64,000 nucleotides of DNA from Sepiola atlantica (taxonomy: Eukaryota > Mollusca > Cephalopoda > Sepiida > Sepiolidae). The translations under genes and the position numbers were made by a program. Location: contig OY744519.1 in NCBI GenBank assembly GCA_963556195.1, positions 108,656,532-108,720,531 of the forward strand. The letters run 5' to 3'. Of this stretch, positions 1-11,039 are shown piece by piece (within the stretch, counting starts at the first letter, position 1; every line of letters starts with the position of its first letter). Under the pieces are notes generated by a model. That model saw only the letters and a program-made list of their open reading frames with translations, was not told the DNA's origin and searched no databases.

Positions 1-238
1 AGTGTCCATTCAACATCTTAATTAACAAGTGTAAACACGAGTATGACGCATTAGTTTCCCTTAATGAGACCAGCATGTGGTTACAGTTACTATTAGAAAA
101 AGTCTGGTAACAAAGAATCAAAAACTACAAATAACTGAAACTACTAATATAAAGAAAAGAACCCCCAAGAAAAAGTAATCACTGTTCAATAAAATAGCAT
201 GTTGCTGAATTTTTGAGATGAGAATTGATAATTTAATT

Positions 239-363
239 TGGATTATTCGAACCACTGTTCCCATCTTGAGTATTATTCTCACGTTTCAGCTGATGTCTTC
301 CACCTTCTTCAGGTGTAATTTGTTGAACTTAGGAATCTGCACAGAATTTCGAATGGAACCCTT
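239..363 (-). repeat. Penelope-like terminal repeat, copy A
   Basis: About 125 bp recurs inverted at 779-906 and again at 55042-55205. Read on the minus strand it carries the boxes CTGAAGA and GAAAC about 18 nt apart, then a conserved stretch ending in a GAATAATC-type sequence. The boxes resemble the conserved hammerhead core (CUGANGA, GAAA) reported in Penelope-like terminal repeats. That family link is inference; no reverse transcriptase lies between copies A and B. Confidence 0.5.
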
Positions 364-778
364 TATTTAATCCATGGGGGTAGCATGCTCTCGTTCTGTC
401 AGCCATGACCGGGTAAAAGTCTTCAGTTATTTGAAATACCTCGTATTGCCCGCACTGAGGACTGAATTTTACTTAGTACTTCATCCGTTACGGGTCCTTG
501 CGGACAATTCTAGTATGAATTTTGGGAGCCTTAAACCTTTTCTTGTATTTTAGATGTGCAGCCTTACTATTTATCACTATAGATCATTACATATTACTAT
601 ACATTTTTTTTTTCTGGTGTCTTTATCTATTATAATTAATGATTACTATACTGTATTAATTTCTATACTAGGTCTGCTTAGTAGGTCATTGTCGACCAAC
701 ATATGCGCTGCTTCTTTGAGTTGTCTTACTCTCCACCGTTCTTCTCTATCTATAATTTTTACTTTGTCTTCGGGTAGA

Positions 779-906
779 TGGTTTCCCTTCGAAATTCCGT
801 GCAAATTCCAGAGTTCGACAAGATACACCTGAAGAAAGTCGAAGGTTACATCGGCCGAAACGTTTTGAGAATGACACTGAAGATGGGAACAGTGGTCCGA
901 ATAATC
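779..906 (+). repeat. Penelope-like terminal repeat, copy B (inverted relative to A)
   Basis: This is the inverted partner of 239-363. CTGAAGA lies near 830 and CGAAAC near 856. The bases between them can form a short stem, GTCG with CGGC, in the stem II position. The roughly 415 bp between the copies hold only short shadow reading frames. The pair could be the remnant of a foldback or of a deleted Penelope-like element. Confidence 0.5.
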
Positions 907-2409
907 ATAATTATACATAATAAAATCGGTTCTTGTTTTTTTTTTCTTTTATAGAAACAAGAAAAAGAAGAGTATAAAAGTGAGAAATATGAAAGAAAAT
1001 AAACACCATTTTGATAATTTTCAAAAAAAAAAGAAACCCAGTATTTTAACAATTATATATCTTCGGTTTGTTTGTTTTATGGCATACCATATTTTGGCTG
1101 AATTCAGAGAGTTTCGTAAAAGTTTGTCTGTTTCAAAGTTTTAATATAATCAAATTTTTATTCATTGTATCTGCCTTAACTTGCTATTTATGATGTAAAT
1201 GTGTATACAGCCAGATCAGTCTCATGTCATACGAAAGACAGATTGTATTTAACTCACGGATAAGACCCTGGAAGGTTCTACTACTACTACTACTCCTCCT
1301 CCAGAGTCAGAGTGGACCTGGGAGTAATAACAAAAGACTGATTCCACACCCCCAAAGTCTCAAATTGGGCCCTCACCCTCTGGTTTGACCTTTCGCCCAT
1401 TCTTGAAACAGATTTTCACTTGCAAAAATGTTAATATTGTTTTCCAAAATAAATATGTCGGTTTACATAATTGATTAAGAGTTAAACTTTTTATCTATTT
1501 ATATAATGTTAGGTATGTTTATATATTTGTATGTACAAGATTCACTCCTAAACATTACCTGATCGTTTTGAATTTTGAAACACAACTGCTAGGTGTAAGC
1601 GGTCCAAATGTGGACTATATTTAGTTTTATGCAAAGGAGATAAAAAAAGGGATGGAAGTCCTTCGTAAACATTCAGATACCTAATTTTTGTGAAATTTTA
1701 ACAATTAATATTCTACAAATTTCAGTTTCGTTGGAGTATTTTATTTGCATCGAATTTGATCCATTATATGTTGATTTTAATCTTCGTAAGGGGACATAAA
1801 AGTGGTGCAAAACTTATGTTCAAAGAATCAATTTTTTATCTTCTAGTTTTTCATAAAGCAATCAGATTTATTTTGCATAAATTTTCAAAAGATGTTGGCT
1901 TTTCGGATCAGTTAAACCAAGAGATGTAATTGTCAATATTATAGTTATTATAACCACTCACCCTGCATGGACAGGTATTTCAGCTAGTTGCTAATAAGAC
2001 ACCCATTTGACATACAAAACCAAACAAAAGGGCCATTACGTGCTGAGGGAGAGATGCAGCAGGCCGGAAGCAGGCAACAACATGAGGGAATCTTCATCAG
2101 TATATGACCTCAATTTTGCATGAAAATTACATTGTATCACATTCATAGATCGGGAGGGGGTTTTCTTCCCTTCCATGGAGAGGAACTAGATTTGATCCTG
2201 CCAACCTTAAAATTGACTGTGTGGGTAAATGAAGGTCAATATTGCTAATTCAAAAGCATGGAAATGGCAAAGGACACATTGATTAAATTTATCAACATTG
2301 TTTGTTTCTCTTCTAAACCATAATTTAGAACAATCAATTTTTATTCTTGATAAGTCAAATCAAAAATAGCAAAGAAAAGAAATGTTAGTTAAACTATAAA
2401 GCAATGCAA
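907..2409. other. noncoding AT-rich stretch
   Basis: No credible reading frame, RNA gene or transposon domain is seen. A short run of CTA triplets lies near 1279-1300. The rest is AT-rich single-copy-looking sequence. Confidence 0.6.
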
Positions 2410-2748
2410 GAAAGAAACAAAAGCTTAAAAGGAAAAAAAGAAACAAAAGCTTAAAAGGAAAAAAAGAAACAAAAGCTTAAAAGGAAAAAAAGAAACAAAA
2501 GCTTAAAAGGAAAAAAAGAAACAAAAGCTTAAAAGGAAAAAAAGAAACAGAAACTTAAAAGGAAAAAAAGAAAGAAACTTAAAAGGAAAAAAAGAAAGAA
2601 ACTTAAAAGGAAAAAAAGAAAGAAACTTAAAAGGAAAAAAAGAAAGAAACTTAAAAGGAAAAAAAGAAAGAAACTTAAAAGGAAAAAAAGAAAGAAACTT
2701 AAAAGGAAAAAAGAAAAGAAACTTAAAAGGAAAAGAAAAGAAAACAAT
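2410..2748. repeat. purine-rich minisatellite, 26-bp then 24-bp units
   Basis: The plus strand is almost pure A/G with one CTT per unit. The CTT motif recurs every 26 bp for five units (2421 to 2525), then every 24 bp for about eight more. The minus-strand reading frame through it is a low-complexity Phe/Leu/Ser string and not a gene. The change of unit length suggests a 2-bp deletion that was then amplified. Confidence 0.9.
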
Positions 2749-5126
2749 GAGATAAGATTTAAAAGTGGAGGGGGATTAAATTGTGCTGGTATAAAAATAG
2801 GTGTTGTAAAATCCGAATAGCATGTGTCACTTACATTGCTCTTCTTTTGTTTTGTAATAATCCATGTTAATGACAATTTGTTTATTCACTTGATCAAATG
2901 CCAACTCAAAAGAGTTCATCACTTCGAGATTCCGATCTTTCTGTTGACCAATAAGAGCCCCAAGAACTGAAAAAGAATTAAAAAAAAAAAACATTACCAT
3001 TTAGAATAATGAAAAGAAATTCAACAAGAGAAGCATAAAAAAGCAATAACATTTTAATATTCACGAGTCTCGCTCTTACAGGCGACTGTTGAGGCTTTAA
3101 GCATCATTTATTAGTATTCTTAATCTTCCACTCTATAATAAAGACCAATGTGTATTTATTTGTATATAAATAAATATGTGTATATCCATCCCATCACGTA
3201 TAAGTTAGCAAGTAAAGCACATGCCTCTTTTTAGATCCTGGATGAAATCATTTCAAGTTTTAAGGGGTAACAAGAAAGCAAATAGCAATTTAGACAACTA
3301 CCTCAGACTTACCCCGCTGCCTGAAATGAATTCAGAAAGAAATCCGCCACTCTACAGTAAAAAGTCAATGGTGGATGCTTTTTTTCCCCCTTCTTTAGGT
3401 CATCAGAAATGATTTCTTAAAAAAAACAAAAAACGCTGATAGGTGTACCTCTTATTCTCTAAATAATGGGTTTCAGCATAGAAATACATACAATTTGAGT
3501 GCAGAATCATAAGAATATACAATTTTACATAAGAATGCTAAATTCTATCTAAAACTAGATAAACAGCAAAGAAATTAACGAATTTCTTGTTATAAATTGG
3601 TCCGTGATTTTAAGTATTTATTTTCCATGTAATGACATCAATTTTGAACCCCCATTTTTTTAGCTTTATATTCTTATAACTTTTGAACCATTAGGAATAT
3701 TTGCATAATTCAAACAGTTTCAGCTCTTTATAACTACTGTGATTAAGTAACAATAATCTAAAATAAAAAAATAAAAAAATCAATTGGGAATGCTATTCTA
3801 ATATGTAGAAATTCTTAAAAGAGAAATCAGCTAAGGGGAATAACTCAGTCTTTTAGTTCCTTTACTTGCTTTTTTTTTCATTCAAGGTTTACTAACAGTT
3901 ATGTTTTCTGACATTTTCGTTTATAAACAAAAGCAAAAGTTCATTTACATTTTAGACACTGACGGATTATTGATCTATTCATTTCTTTTTCTTAAGCCTT
4001 GCTTCATTCTTATTAAATCAAAACCAGGATCACTTTTAGTTTAGATACTGAATATAAAAGGGTGTGGTTATAGAACATAGAAATATTTACAAAAAAAAAT
4101 AATTGAACTTAATGGATCCCGGGCAACGGCAGGTTGATACAGCCAGTAATTTATTTAATATAATAAAGTAAAGTTTCTTTGTCATCGATAGCTTTCTTCC
4201 TACAAAGCCAATATTGGATTCTGGTCCGTCAGTTTTTCTTGTAGTTCATTGAAGCATGTTTAACAATATGCTTCAATGCAATTCAATTTAATTCCTTCTA
4301 GAAAATACTTTGTTCAGGTCAGAATTGTTTTCAAATGGCCACCATTTAAAAAAAGAAAAGGGAACATAACTATTCGTCCATATACAATTCCTTCTCTTTG
4401 ATCGTAGTAAAAAAAAAAAGGCATAGTCTTAAAAAAACCAAAAAAAAAAACCAAATTGCAAATATACAACATTTTATGTAGGCCATGAAAGAAGCCGGCT
4501 CAACCCGACCAAGGTGAACTGTTACAACAACAAATCGAAGCCATACAGTTACAAAGTCATTAAAGATACATGAAAGAACTTTAATTAGTAAAAGTGCAAA
4601 CACAGCTAATAAAGAAAGATTTTTTTTAAAGCTATGTTTTGTTCGTTTCTTTGTTAAATGCAGACTTGGTATCTAACACTTGTAAAAGAAAGTAAAATGA
4701 TGTGAAAATGAAGACATTTATCTTAAGTCATGTTATTTATTTATAGTCTATAACTATAGTATAACTATAGTTGTGTTAATAACTATAAACAAATGGCTGT
4801 TCCCCACCTCAGGGTTTCTGGTTTAAGTAAGTAAGATCCTAAACACAGGAGTTGCTGGTCATTTGAACTTGAGCTTTACATTAATTAAATGCTATATCTA
4901 AAATTAATTAGCACTTGAAAAAATAATCAACATTTCTTGATCTTTTTTTCATAAATTTTTTTTAACTTATTTTATTTACATAATATTGGTATAAAGTACC
5001 TATTCTGTGTTTTGTTGAAACCGTTCAGTTACTACCAGATATTCTTTCATTTATTGTTCGTTTAACTTTCACGATTCGTGATTCAAGATTTTCTATTATA
5101 TTTTTCCTAATTGAGATTTAAACAAT

Positions 5127-5129
<3 letters not shown>
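2749..5129. other. noncoding AT-rich stretch
   Basis: I see no gene, conserved domain or clear transposon terminus. Short frames at 3221-3412 and 4370-4603 have no recognisable motif and are taken as chance. Confidence 0.55.

Positions 5130-5164
<35 letters not shown>
5130..5164. repeat. (AT)n microsatellite
   Basis: An uninterrupted AT dinucleotide run of about 34 bases, followed by a short CACATA-rich tail. Confidence 0.95.
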
Positions 5165-5173
<9 letters not shown>

Positions 5174-6228
5174 ATATATGGTACAATTCTGTTTTTAATA
5201 TATATATATTTGTAATAAAATTCAAAAAATATTATTCTTTCGGCGACCACGTTTCAGAAAAAGCAATAAAATAACAGTTTTGCTTGTTCACAAGTTTAAC
5301 GAAATTGGTTTTGTTTATAAAAACGATTCGAATTGGTACTTTTTATTCCAAAGTTTAGCAAAACTATTTGTAAAAAGTTTTATAACAACGAAAAAAAATT
5401 TGTAATTCAAAAACACAAAAGGTAGTTTTTTTTATTTGTTCAGAAGTTTAACACGTTTTGTTTATAATAACAATTCGAATACTTTTTTATTTGGTAGTTA
5501 AGCGAAACTCTTTTGTAAAAAGTTCCGTAAAAATGACTTGTTTTTAATTTGTTCAATGGTTTAGCGAAACTTTCTTTTTTGTTTATAAATAAAAATAGTT
5601 AGAATTCCTTGGATTTTTGGCTAGGAGCAAAGTGAAGTATCTGTTCAAGTTAGATGGCCATAACTCGGGTACTAATTGAGATTCCAAGATAAATTTGGTA
5701 TTTTTTTTAAAAATCTTGCAGCACTATATATGCGTTTCTAAAAAGTTTTTTGGTATATTGAAAAAAAAAAATCAGTTTGGGATACCTTTTAATGTGCATA
5801 AATCACAAATGAACAGATAAACCAAAATAAATTATTTTTGACTAATTTCCCAATGGCATTTCTTTTAAAATAATTTATGTTGCCAATAGTAACGTTTACC
5901 GAAATGAATAACAATATCCACGCAAATTGACGATTTCAAAGAAACATTTTGGAATTGACGTATAGAAAGTAATCAACATGGCGGGCTAAAATATGATTTT
6001 GAAATCGATCTAAATACAAATAACATTTAAATTTTAACTTAAAAGTAATAAAAACACATGCACTTATCCTAAGTCAAGGTGACAATACAAAAAATAAAAC
6101 ACTGCAGAAGGTGTGGGCAACATGAGCGTGACAGGACCGTTAAATGTTAATTTATAGTCTCGGAGTACTTAAAAATTCATTTCGCCCAAATTTAAAATAA
6201 GAATAACCGTCTTAGTTTTATTGCATTT
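5165..6228. other. noncoding stretch with one MITE copy
   Basis: Apart from the MITE-like segment at 5815-5992, I see no recognisable feature. The sequence is AT-rich. Confidence 0.5.
5815..5992 (-). repeat. MITE family copy 1
   Basis: The core reads on this strand as the reverse complement of the AAATTAGTC and TTTAAAGGAAATAC segments found at 42274-42535 and 48598-48775. It keeps an ATGGCGG-like motif near its end (about 5979). It codes for nothing. The match is partial, so this is an old or truncated copy. Confidence 0.5.
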
Positions 6229-6584
6229 TGTGAAAAACTAAGTTAAATGGCTTACGTGTCATGGAGTTGCTGGTGATCGGAGGACAGTTGGGTGCCTTTT
6301 GGCTTGCTCAAAGTCTAAACCTAGTAATGATTCTCGCTTTATTTTTATACCTCCTACTTGGAAGGAAGTAATTTGCATATTTGTTAATTACTGGTTATTT
6401 AAGAGCATTTCTCCTTTCGGGGGGGGGGGGGGTATTTGGAAAGTTCTGGCGACTGTTACATTTCATGAGAGTTCTACTTATTGTTACATTTTTTAGAGTT
6501 CTTGCGAACATGGTCATAATCTTTTTATACCTGACCTAACTCTGATCTACTAACTACGCCTTGGCGTCGAAGGAATTTTCAACA
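6229..6584 (+). repeat. BEL/Pao 5' LTR
   Basis: 356 bp, TG...CA. It contains a G14 tract (6419-6432) and matches 7973-8334 over its whole length. Confidence 0.8.
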
Positions 6585-6586
6585 TT

Positions 6587-7437
6587 TTGAGAAATATTGC
6601 TAAATCGCAACCCCCCCCATCTGTCAGGAGTCAAGTACCAAAAAAGATGTATTTACTTCTCTTCACCTGCCTAAGTGTACAAGCGGTGCATATTAAGGCG
6701 GTGTCCGATATGAGCATTTTATCTTTCTTTCAGGCCTTAGTTCGCTATACTAACCTGTTTGGCATTCCTTCTGCTTTGTACTGTGACAATGCCAAAACCT
6801 TCCTGGGCAGTGGCAAGTTGTTCAGTTGTCTTTCAGTAATACCATGAGAAATTTAGCACATGCCATATTAGACCATTTCACTCTTTTCTCCTTGGTTTCG
6901 GGGAGCTTGGGAGAGATGCCTCCAGACCATAAAGACTTGTCTCTACAAGGTTGTCGGCAGGAGAAATGTGAACTACTTTTCTCTTCTATCATTTCTGATA
7001 TTGAGAGGGCAGAAAACAATCGTCCCTTGACTTACCGTGAAGCAGCAGACAGAGAATTGGAGGCCATTACTCCCAACATGTTTCTGAAACCCAATAAAAA
7101 CCCTGAATTGCTATTACACTTAGAAGAAAGTGATCCTTCATCTTCTGTACCTTCCAATAGGAGAAGGTTAATAGAATCTATGGAGCAGAGAAATGTTTGG
7201 TTGAACGAGTTCCAGCATATTTGGTACCAAGAATATTTCCTGAGTCTTAGAGAAAAGTCTTTTGGACGCTCCCGAGTGCCTTTTAGAAACCGACTTACGG
7301 TCAATGATGTGGTTATTGTGAAGAGTCCCCTCAAACCTAGACCTTTTTGGATACTGGAAACTGTTTTGGAATTGTTTGAGAGGGATGACGGTGTCATCAG
7401 ATCAGCCCGCATCAAACAAGGAGATGGTCCTGTATGA
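6587..7437 (+). pseudogene. BEL/Pao integrase core and C-terminal domain, frameshifted
   Basis: The first part (frame of 6587-6847) carries a BEL/Pao-style integrase core: a LLFTCLSVQAVHIKAVSD segment followed by the second catalytic Asp in YCDNAKTFLGSG. The first catalytic Asp lies in the deleted 5' part. Near 6820 the frame changes to 6826-7437, which holds the region after the core, including NNRPLTYREA and the basic C-terminal domain with LTVNDVVIVKSPLKPRPFW and GVIRSARIK. These motifs separate BEL/Pao from Gypsy. The product would have inserted cDNA into the genome. The frameshift and missing N-terminus make it inactive. It overlaps the next frame by ATGA. Confidence 0.85.
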
Positions 7438-7727
7438 GTGCACTCACTAAAACTCTTTATCCATTGGAACTGTCTGTCTCCCCTAACATCGAGAGTGAAA
7501 CTGAAATCGTTCCCCTCCTCTTGTCTGGAAGTCCGACTGATGATACCAATCTGCCTCTCCCCTCCAGAAATGGGGCTGAAGTTTGGCTCTGTCTAACATG
7601 CAACTCTCCCCAGAGAGATCTAAATATGATTGATTGCAACTTTTGCAATGAGTGCGTAGCAATAAATGTGCCTCCTCCAGAGAGGCAGAAATGGTACTGC
7701 CCTGAATGTGCTCCGCGAAAAAGGTGA
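7434..7727 (+). pseudogene. C-terminal polyprotein extension with PHD-like zinc finger
   Basis: A 97-codon frame begins in the ATGA overlap with the integrase frame. It opens with TLYPLELSV, the kind of segment that closes BEL/Pao polyproteins, so it is probably the natural continuation after a 1-nt frame change. Residues about 51-94 read WLCLTC, then IDCNFC, then NECVAIN and WYCPEC, the Cys spacing of a PHD finger. The usual aromatic-His element between the second and third Cys pairs is absent, so one zinc site looks deleted. PHD fingers bind histone tails, and one here could have guided integration. That role is inference. Confidence 0.6.
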
Positions 7728-7972
7728 CGAGGTAGGCTCAGCTTACTTCCCACATAAATTTGTCAGTCCTGGGTAAGACCTCCAACTGCACCCAACAGTG
7801 GAGTTTAAACTATGGGACAGAATGAGGATACCCTGAACTACTGTTGCCTCCAGATGGCCTGTGACGAGGCCTCACACCTATTTGTACTCTGCCTCCAGGG
7901 TTATGGCCGCTACTCTAATTGATGGTTTTCCGTATTTTTCTCTAAATTTTTGTTTTCTGTTTGTTTCGAGAG

Positions 7973-8334
7973 TGTGAGAAAAATAAGTTAAATGGCTTAC
8001 GTGTCATGGAGTTGCTGGTGATCGGAGGAGGGTCGGGTGCCTTTTGGCTTGCTCAAAGTCTAAACCTAGTAACGAACCATGGCTTTGTTTTTATACCTCC
8101 TACTGAAAGGGAGTAATTTGCATATTTGGCAATTACTGGTTATTTAAGAGCATTTCTCCTTCTGGAGGTGGGGGGGGGGTATTATTTGGAAAGTTCTGGT
8201 GACTGTTACATTTCGTGAGAGTTCTACTTATTGTTACATTTTTTAAAGTTCTTGCTAGGAAGGTCATAATCTTGTTACATCTGATCCAACTTTGATCTAC
8301 TAACTACGCCTTGGCGTCGAATTAATTTTCAACA
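7973..8334 (+). repeat. BEL/Pao 3' LTR
   Basis: 362 bp, starting TGTGAG and ending CAACA, with a G10 tract at 8170-8179. No long polypurine tract is visible upstream, only a short GAGAG. Confidence 0.8.
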
Positions 8335-8575
8335 ATTTGAAGGTTCAGTCGAAAAAAAATAAATAAATAAAATAAAAAGATAGATCTGATTTGCATTTTA
8401 GGTTACCTCAACTTTTCGGTTGGTGCCATGTTTGCTAAAAGTAAATGTTTACTAAACATCGATTCAACTTACTATAAATTTCTACTTTTAATCGAATTTC
8501 TTTAAGAATTAAATGATAGTTAATTCGTTGAAGTAAGAATCCGTAATTCTTTGAAATGTCTAACACGATAACGGT

Positions 8576-8646
8576 ACTTATCCAGATAAGGACCCAAGCT
8601 AAAATCGACTTGGTTAGGGTTAGCTTGGGTCCTTATCTGGATAAGT
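8576..8646. repeat. perfect 25-bp-arm hairpin
   Basis: Arm 8576-8600 and arm 8622-8646 are exact reverse complements. The 21-nt spacer includes GGTTAGGGTTAG-type sequence. The arm motif CTTATCC...GGACCC recurs in a weaker inverted pair downstream and as single traces near 9046-9062. This is probably a miniature foldback unit. Confidence 0.9.
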
Positions 8647-8675
8647 GTCTTCAATTTTTCAAAGTTTACTTAAAA

Positions 8676-8790
8676 TAATCGGTACTTATTCAGATTAGAA
8701 CCGAGCTAACTATGACCCCCCCCCCCCCCCCAACCACCATAACAACGGGGTCAAAATTAGCTGGGGTCCTAATCCGGAGAAGCACCCTAT
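8676..8790. repeat. imperfect inverted repeat, same motif family
   Basis: Arms of about 40 bp (from about 8676 and to about 8787) share the TTATTCAGATTAGAACC / GGTCCTAATCCGGAGAA theme with 8576-8646. A C16 tract (8717-8732) lies at the centre. Noncoding. Confidence 0.7.
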
Positions 8791-9644
8791 AATCTTTAGA
8801 AAAATCGACAATTGTTCAAAATAGGGTCCCAATCTTTTTTTAAGGAGGGGAGGGCAACCAAAGGAGGTAACTTAATTTGTAACGGACGATTGGTTAATTT
8901 AAATATGAAACAATTTAGTTAACATTTTAATTATTTCTCAAAAACAATGTCTGCAACGATGCTTGTATGTATTCCTGAACATTGAACAATAACAATTTTC
9001 TACGGGCTAAGAAATAAATTTCTAAGTTATAAAAAAAAAAATTGGGACCTTATTCTGGACAAATGCCGAAAAATCAAAGAGATTCTAAATTATTATGTTG
9101 TTGTTTTAATGGAAATAAATTACCATTTGACCAATAATCTATCAATTCAAATAGTAACAAGAAGTAAATAACGTCATTTTTTTTAGTATTTTTACCGTTT
9201 TTTTTTCCTGTTTCTACTATTAAAGTATTTTTCATGCAGATTTAAACAAAGGTAATTAATCCCATTAGACAACATTAAATAAAACACCTAATATTTATTC
9301 ATTGTTTTTACTCAAGAAAATTATATAAATCACGACTTTTAGTACAAAAACAGTTGTTTGGGTGTAATATTGAAACCCATTTTATTTACAAATAATAAAC
9401 GACCATATATTAATAAATTACTTAAACAGTTACTAGGCGAGAAAGATAATTCTAATAATAATAGCAATTATAAACATTATTAATTTTTAAAAATTTCGTC
9501 TTTGAATATGACGGAGAAGGGGGGGGGGGGTATGAGAAGAAAGAAACTGACCCTGCATCGGTTTGCCCTCCTGTGCCCGTACTCGTGTCCAGTGTTCAGA
9601 TATGTTCATAATGACCAGTGGGTGAAGAGACACGGACACACTAC
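8791..9644. other. noncoding AT-rich stretch
   Basis: No gene seen. A G12 tract lies at 9519-9530. The 3' part would be an intron of the candidate exon at 9645-9756 if that exon is real. Confidence 0.5.
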
Positions 9645-9756
9645 CTGCCGTGCCGGCCGCTGCAATAACGTTACCATCCACACCATTTTCGAATTCTAAA
9701 TCAGCCACGGCACTGGTACTGGGACACGGCTTGTCTACCTCCATCGAACACGCCAT
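9645..9756 (-). CDS. candidate first coding exon of a host gene
   Basis: On the minus strand an open segment starts at ATG 9754-9756 and encodes MACSMEVDKPCPSTSAV followed by an acidic, low-hydrophobicity stretch. The composition is GC-richer and less repetitive than its surroundings. A CAG|GTAGTG splice-donor-like site lies after 9645, giving 37 full codons plus one base. The ORF can be extended 7 codons upstream to 9777 and runs without the donor to 9487 into a poly-proline stretch made by a G tract. I do not recognise the protein family and see no second exon. It could equally be chance. Confidence 0.28.
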
Positions 9757-9779
9757 CTTGTGACACCAGAGTTGCAAAA

Positions 9780-10256
9780 CTGTTTTGTGTTAGTTTCGTA
9801 TTATAATCGATATTAAAGAAAGAACAGGGCACAGTTGTCCATAATTATCATACGTTATGTAGGTGATATTTTACAAATTAACAATTGTTCGTATTTCGTT
9901 TTTGTTTACTAATAAAATGCTAAAGTTATCTTGACAAAACACGAGGCATGTTACTCTAACTCACTAACTGACGATTATCGGATAGGCAGCTCTTAGTTAC
10001 GTATTAACTGAAGAAAAGCCAGCATCCTTATAAATTTCTATGATTAAAACCCTTAAATACAATTCTAACAAATATTTCTTGACTAGTTACTCCTTAGCCA
10101 TTTCTATTAAAAATTGGATTTTTTGAAAAACAAAAATAAAGCCCTTTCAAACTGTTTATATTTTAAGATCTTGGCTGAGGAATAACTTTGGATTTTAAGT
10201 TTCAGTAAATAAAGATAATTTTGTAGCTTACCATTTTTAAGATAGTTAAGGAGGGG
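9780..10256. other. noncoding stretch
   Basis: No gene or repeat terminus recognised. Lies upstream (minus sense) of the candidate exon, so it could hold its promoter. No motif stands out. Confidence 0.4.
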
Positions 10257-10361
10257 GGGGGTTAAAAGATTTAGGCATTTTCTAATGTAGTTAATAGAAC
10301 AAAACAGGAGTGAAAAAACAAATGTGCAACAAATAAATGTAACCAAAGCCAAGATAAGATA

Positions 10362-10944
10362 TGTAGCAGTTACCTCCTCCTTTCAAAACATAACTACACC
10401 GGTTTGCCGGTAGGTGTCGCTTTTTCACCGACAGGTGGCATTGTAAAGCGACACCAGAGTTATCTGCCCTTCTGACTATAAAAACCGGTGCATAACGGAA
10501 AATCCGTCTCTTCCTCACCGACCTGCCTCGGCAGGCAGACGCTGACACTAGCGTTCCGTTTCGCTCTTCTCTGGTCGGCAGAACGACGCTAATACACTAG
10601 CGTTTCGTCTCACGCTTTTCTTCTCAACCAGCATAACAACTACCAACACACGTGGGCAAACAACGGTAAGAGTTTCTCAACTCGTTTTCTTTGTGTTACG
10701 GCTTTCAAAGACTTTTCCTACGCCAGACTCATTTCTTCTTATACCTTTTCAAGAACTGTTTTTCCATCGACACACATGCATACATCACACACTTCACCAT
10801 TCCACGTACACACACGTTCAATAAACGTTATTTGAACTACTTCATTTTTGTTTATTAATTATTACTCTGTCTTTGCATGCAACAATTGCTTGATTTACTG
10901 AACACGTTTATAATCGGGGGAACACGACCCTCTCGATCCTAACA
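10362..10944 (+). repeat. 5' LTR of the non-autonomous element
   Basis: 583 bp. TATAAAAA near 10477 is a plausible core promoter and AATAAA near 10821 a polyadenylation signal. It is GC-richer than its surroundings and contains a CGACCTGCC...GGCAGGCAG local dyad. Confidence 0.92.
10477..10484 (+). promoter_or_regulatory. TATA box in 5' LTR
   Basis: TATAAAAA in the middle of the LTR with AATAAA about 345 bp downstream, the order expected for U3-R-U5. The same box is in the 3' LTR near 12990. Confidence 0.5.
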
Positions 10945-10946
10945 AT

Positions 10947-10961
10947 TGGTGACCCGACGTG
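10947..10961 (+). other. primer-binding site, tRNA-Trp type
   Basis: TGGTGACCCGACGTG begins 2 nt after the LTR. It complements the 3' end of animal tRNA-Trp, including CCA, except that one C of the expected CCCC run is missing. The position and match strongly support minus-strand priming by tRNA-Trp. Confidence 0.85.
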
Positions 10962-11039
10962 CAAGCTTTGTTGTATCTGACGAAGTAATTAATTTCGTAC
11001 TAGAACAAACAAAAAAAATATATATATCATTTCTCGTTT

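Larger units (their letters stand above)
6229..8334 (+). mobile_element. BEL/Pao LTR retrotransposon, internally deleted
   Basis: Two direct repeats (6229-6584 and 7973-8334), each starting TGTGA and ending CAACA, enclose 1.39 kb. ATTT lies directly outside both ends and may be a 4-bp target duplication. The interior codes only for the last part of a BEL/Pao polyprotein: integrase core, C-terminal domain and a PHD-like finger. Gag, protease, reverse transcriptase and RNase H are missing. No primer site follows the 5' LTR. The LTRs differ by several substitutions and indels, so the insertion is not recent. Confidence 0.85.

Noticed and set aside
2410..2748. CRISPR-like array
   Set aside because: Units are adjacent without unique spacers, and the setting is eukaryotic. 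The same holds for the 42-bp and 205-bp arrays.
2529..2876. 115-codon Phe/Leu/Ser frame
   Set aside because: Low-complexity translation of the purine minisatellite.
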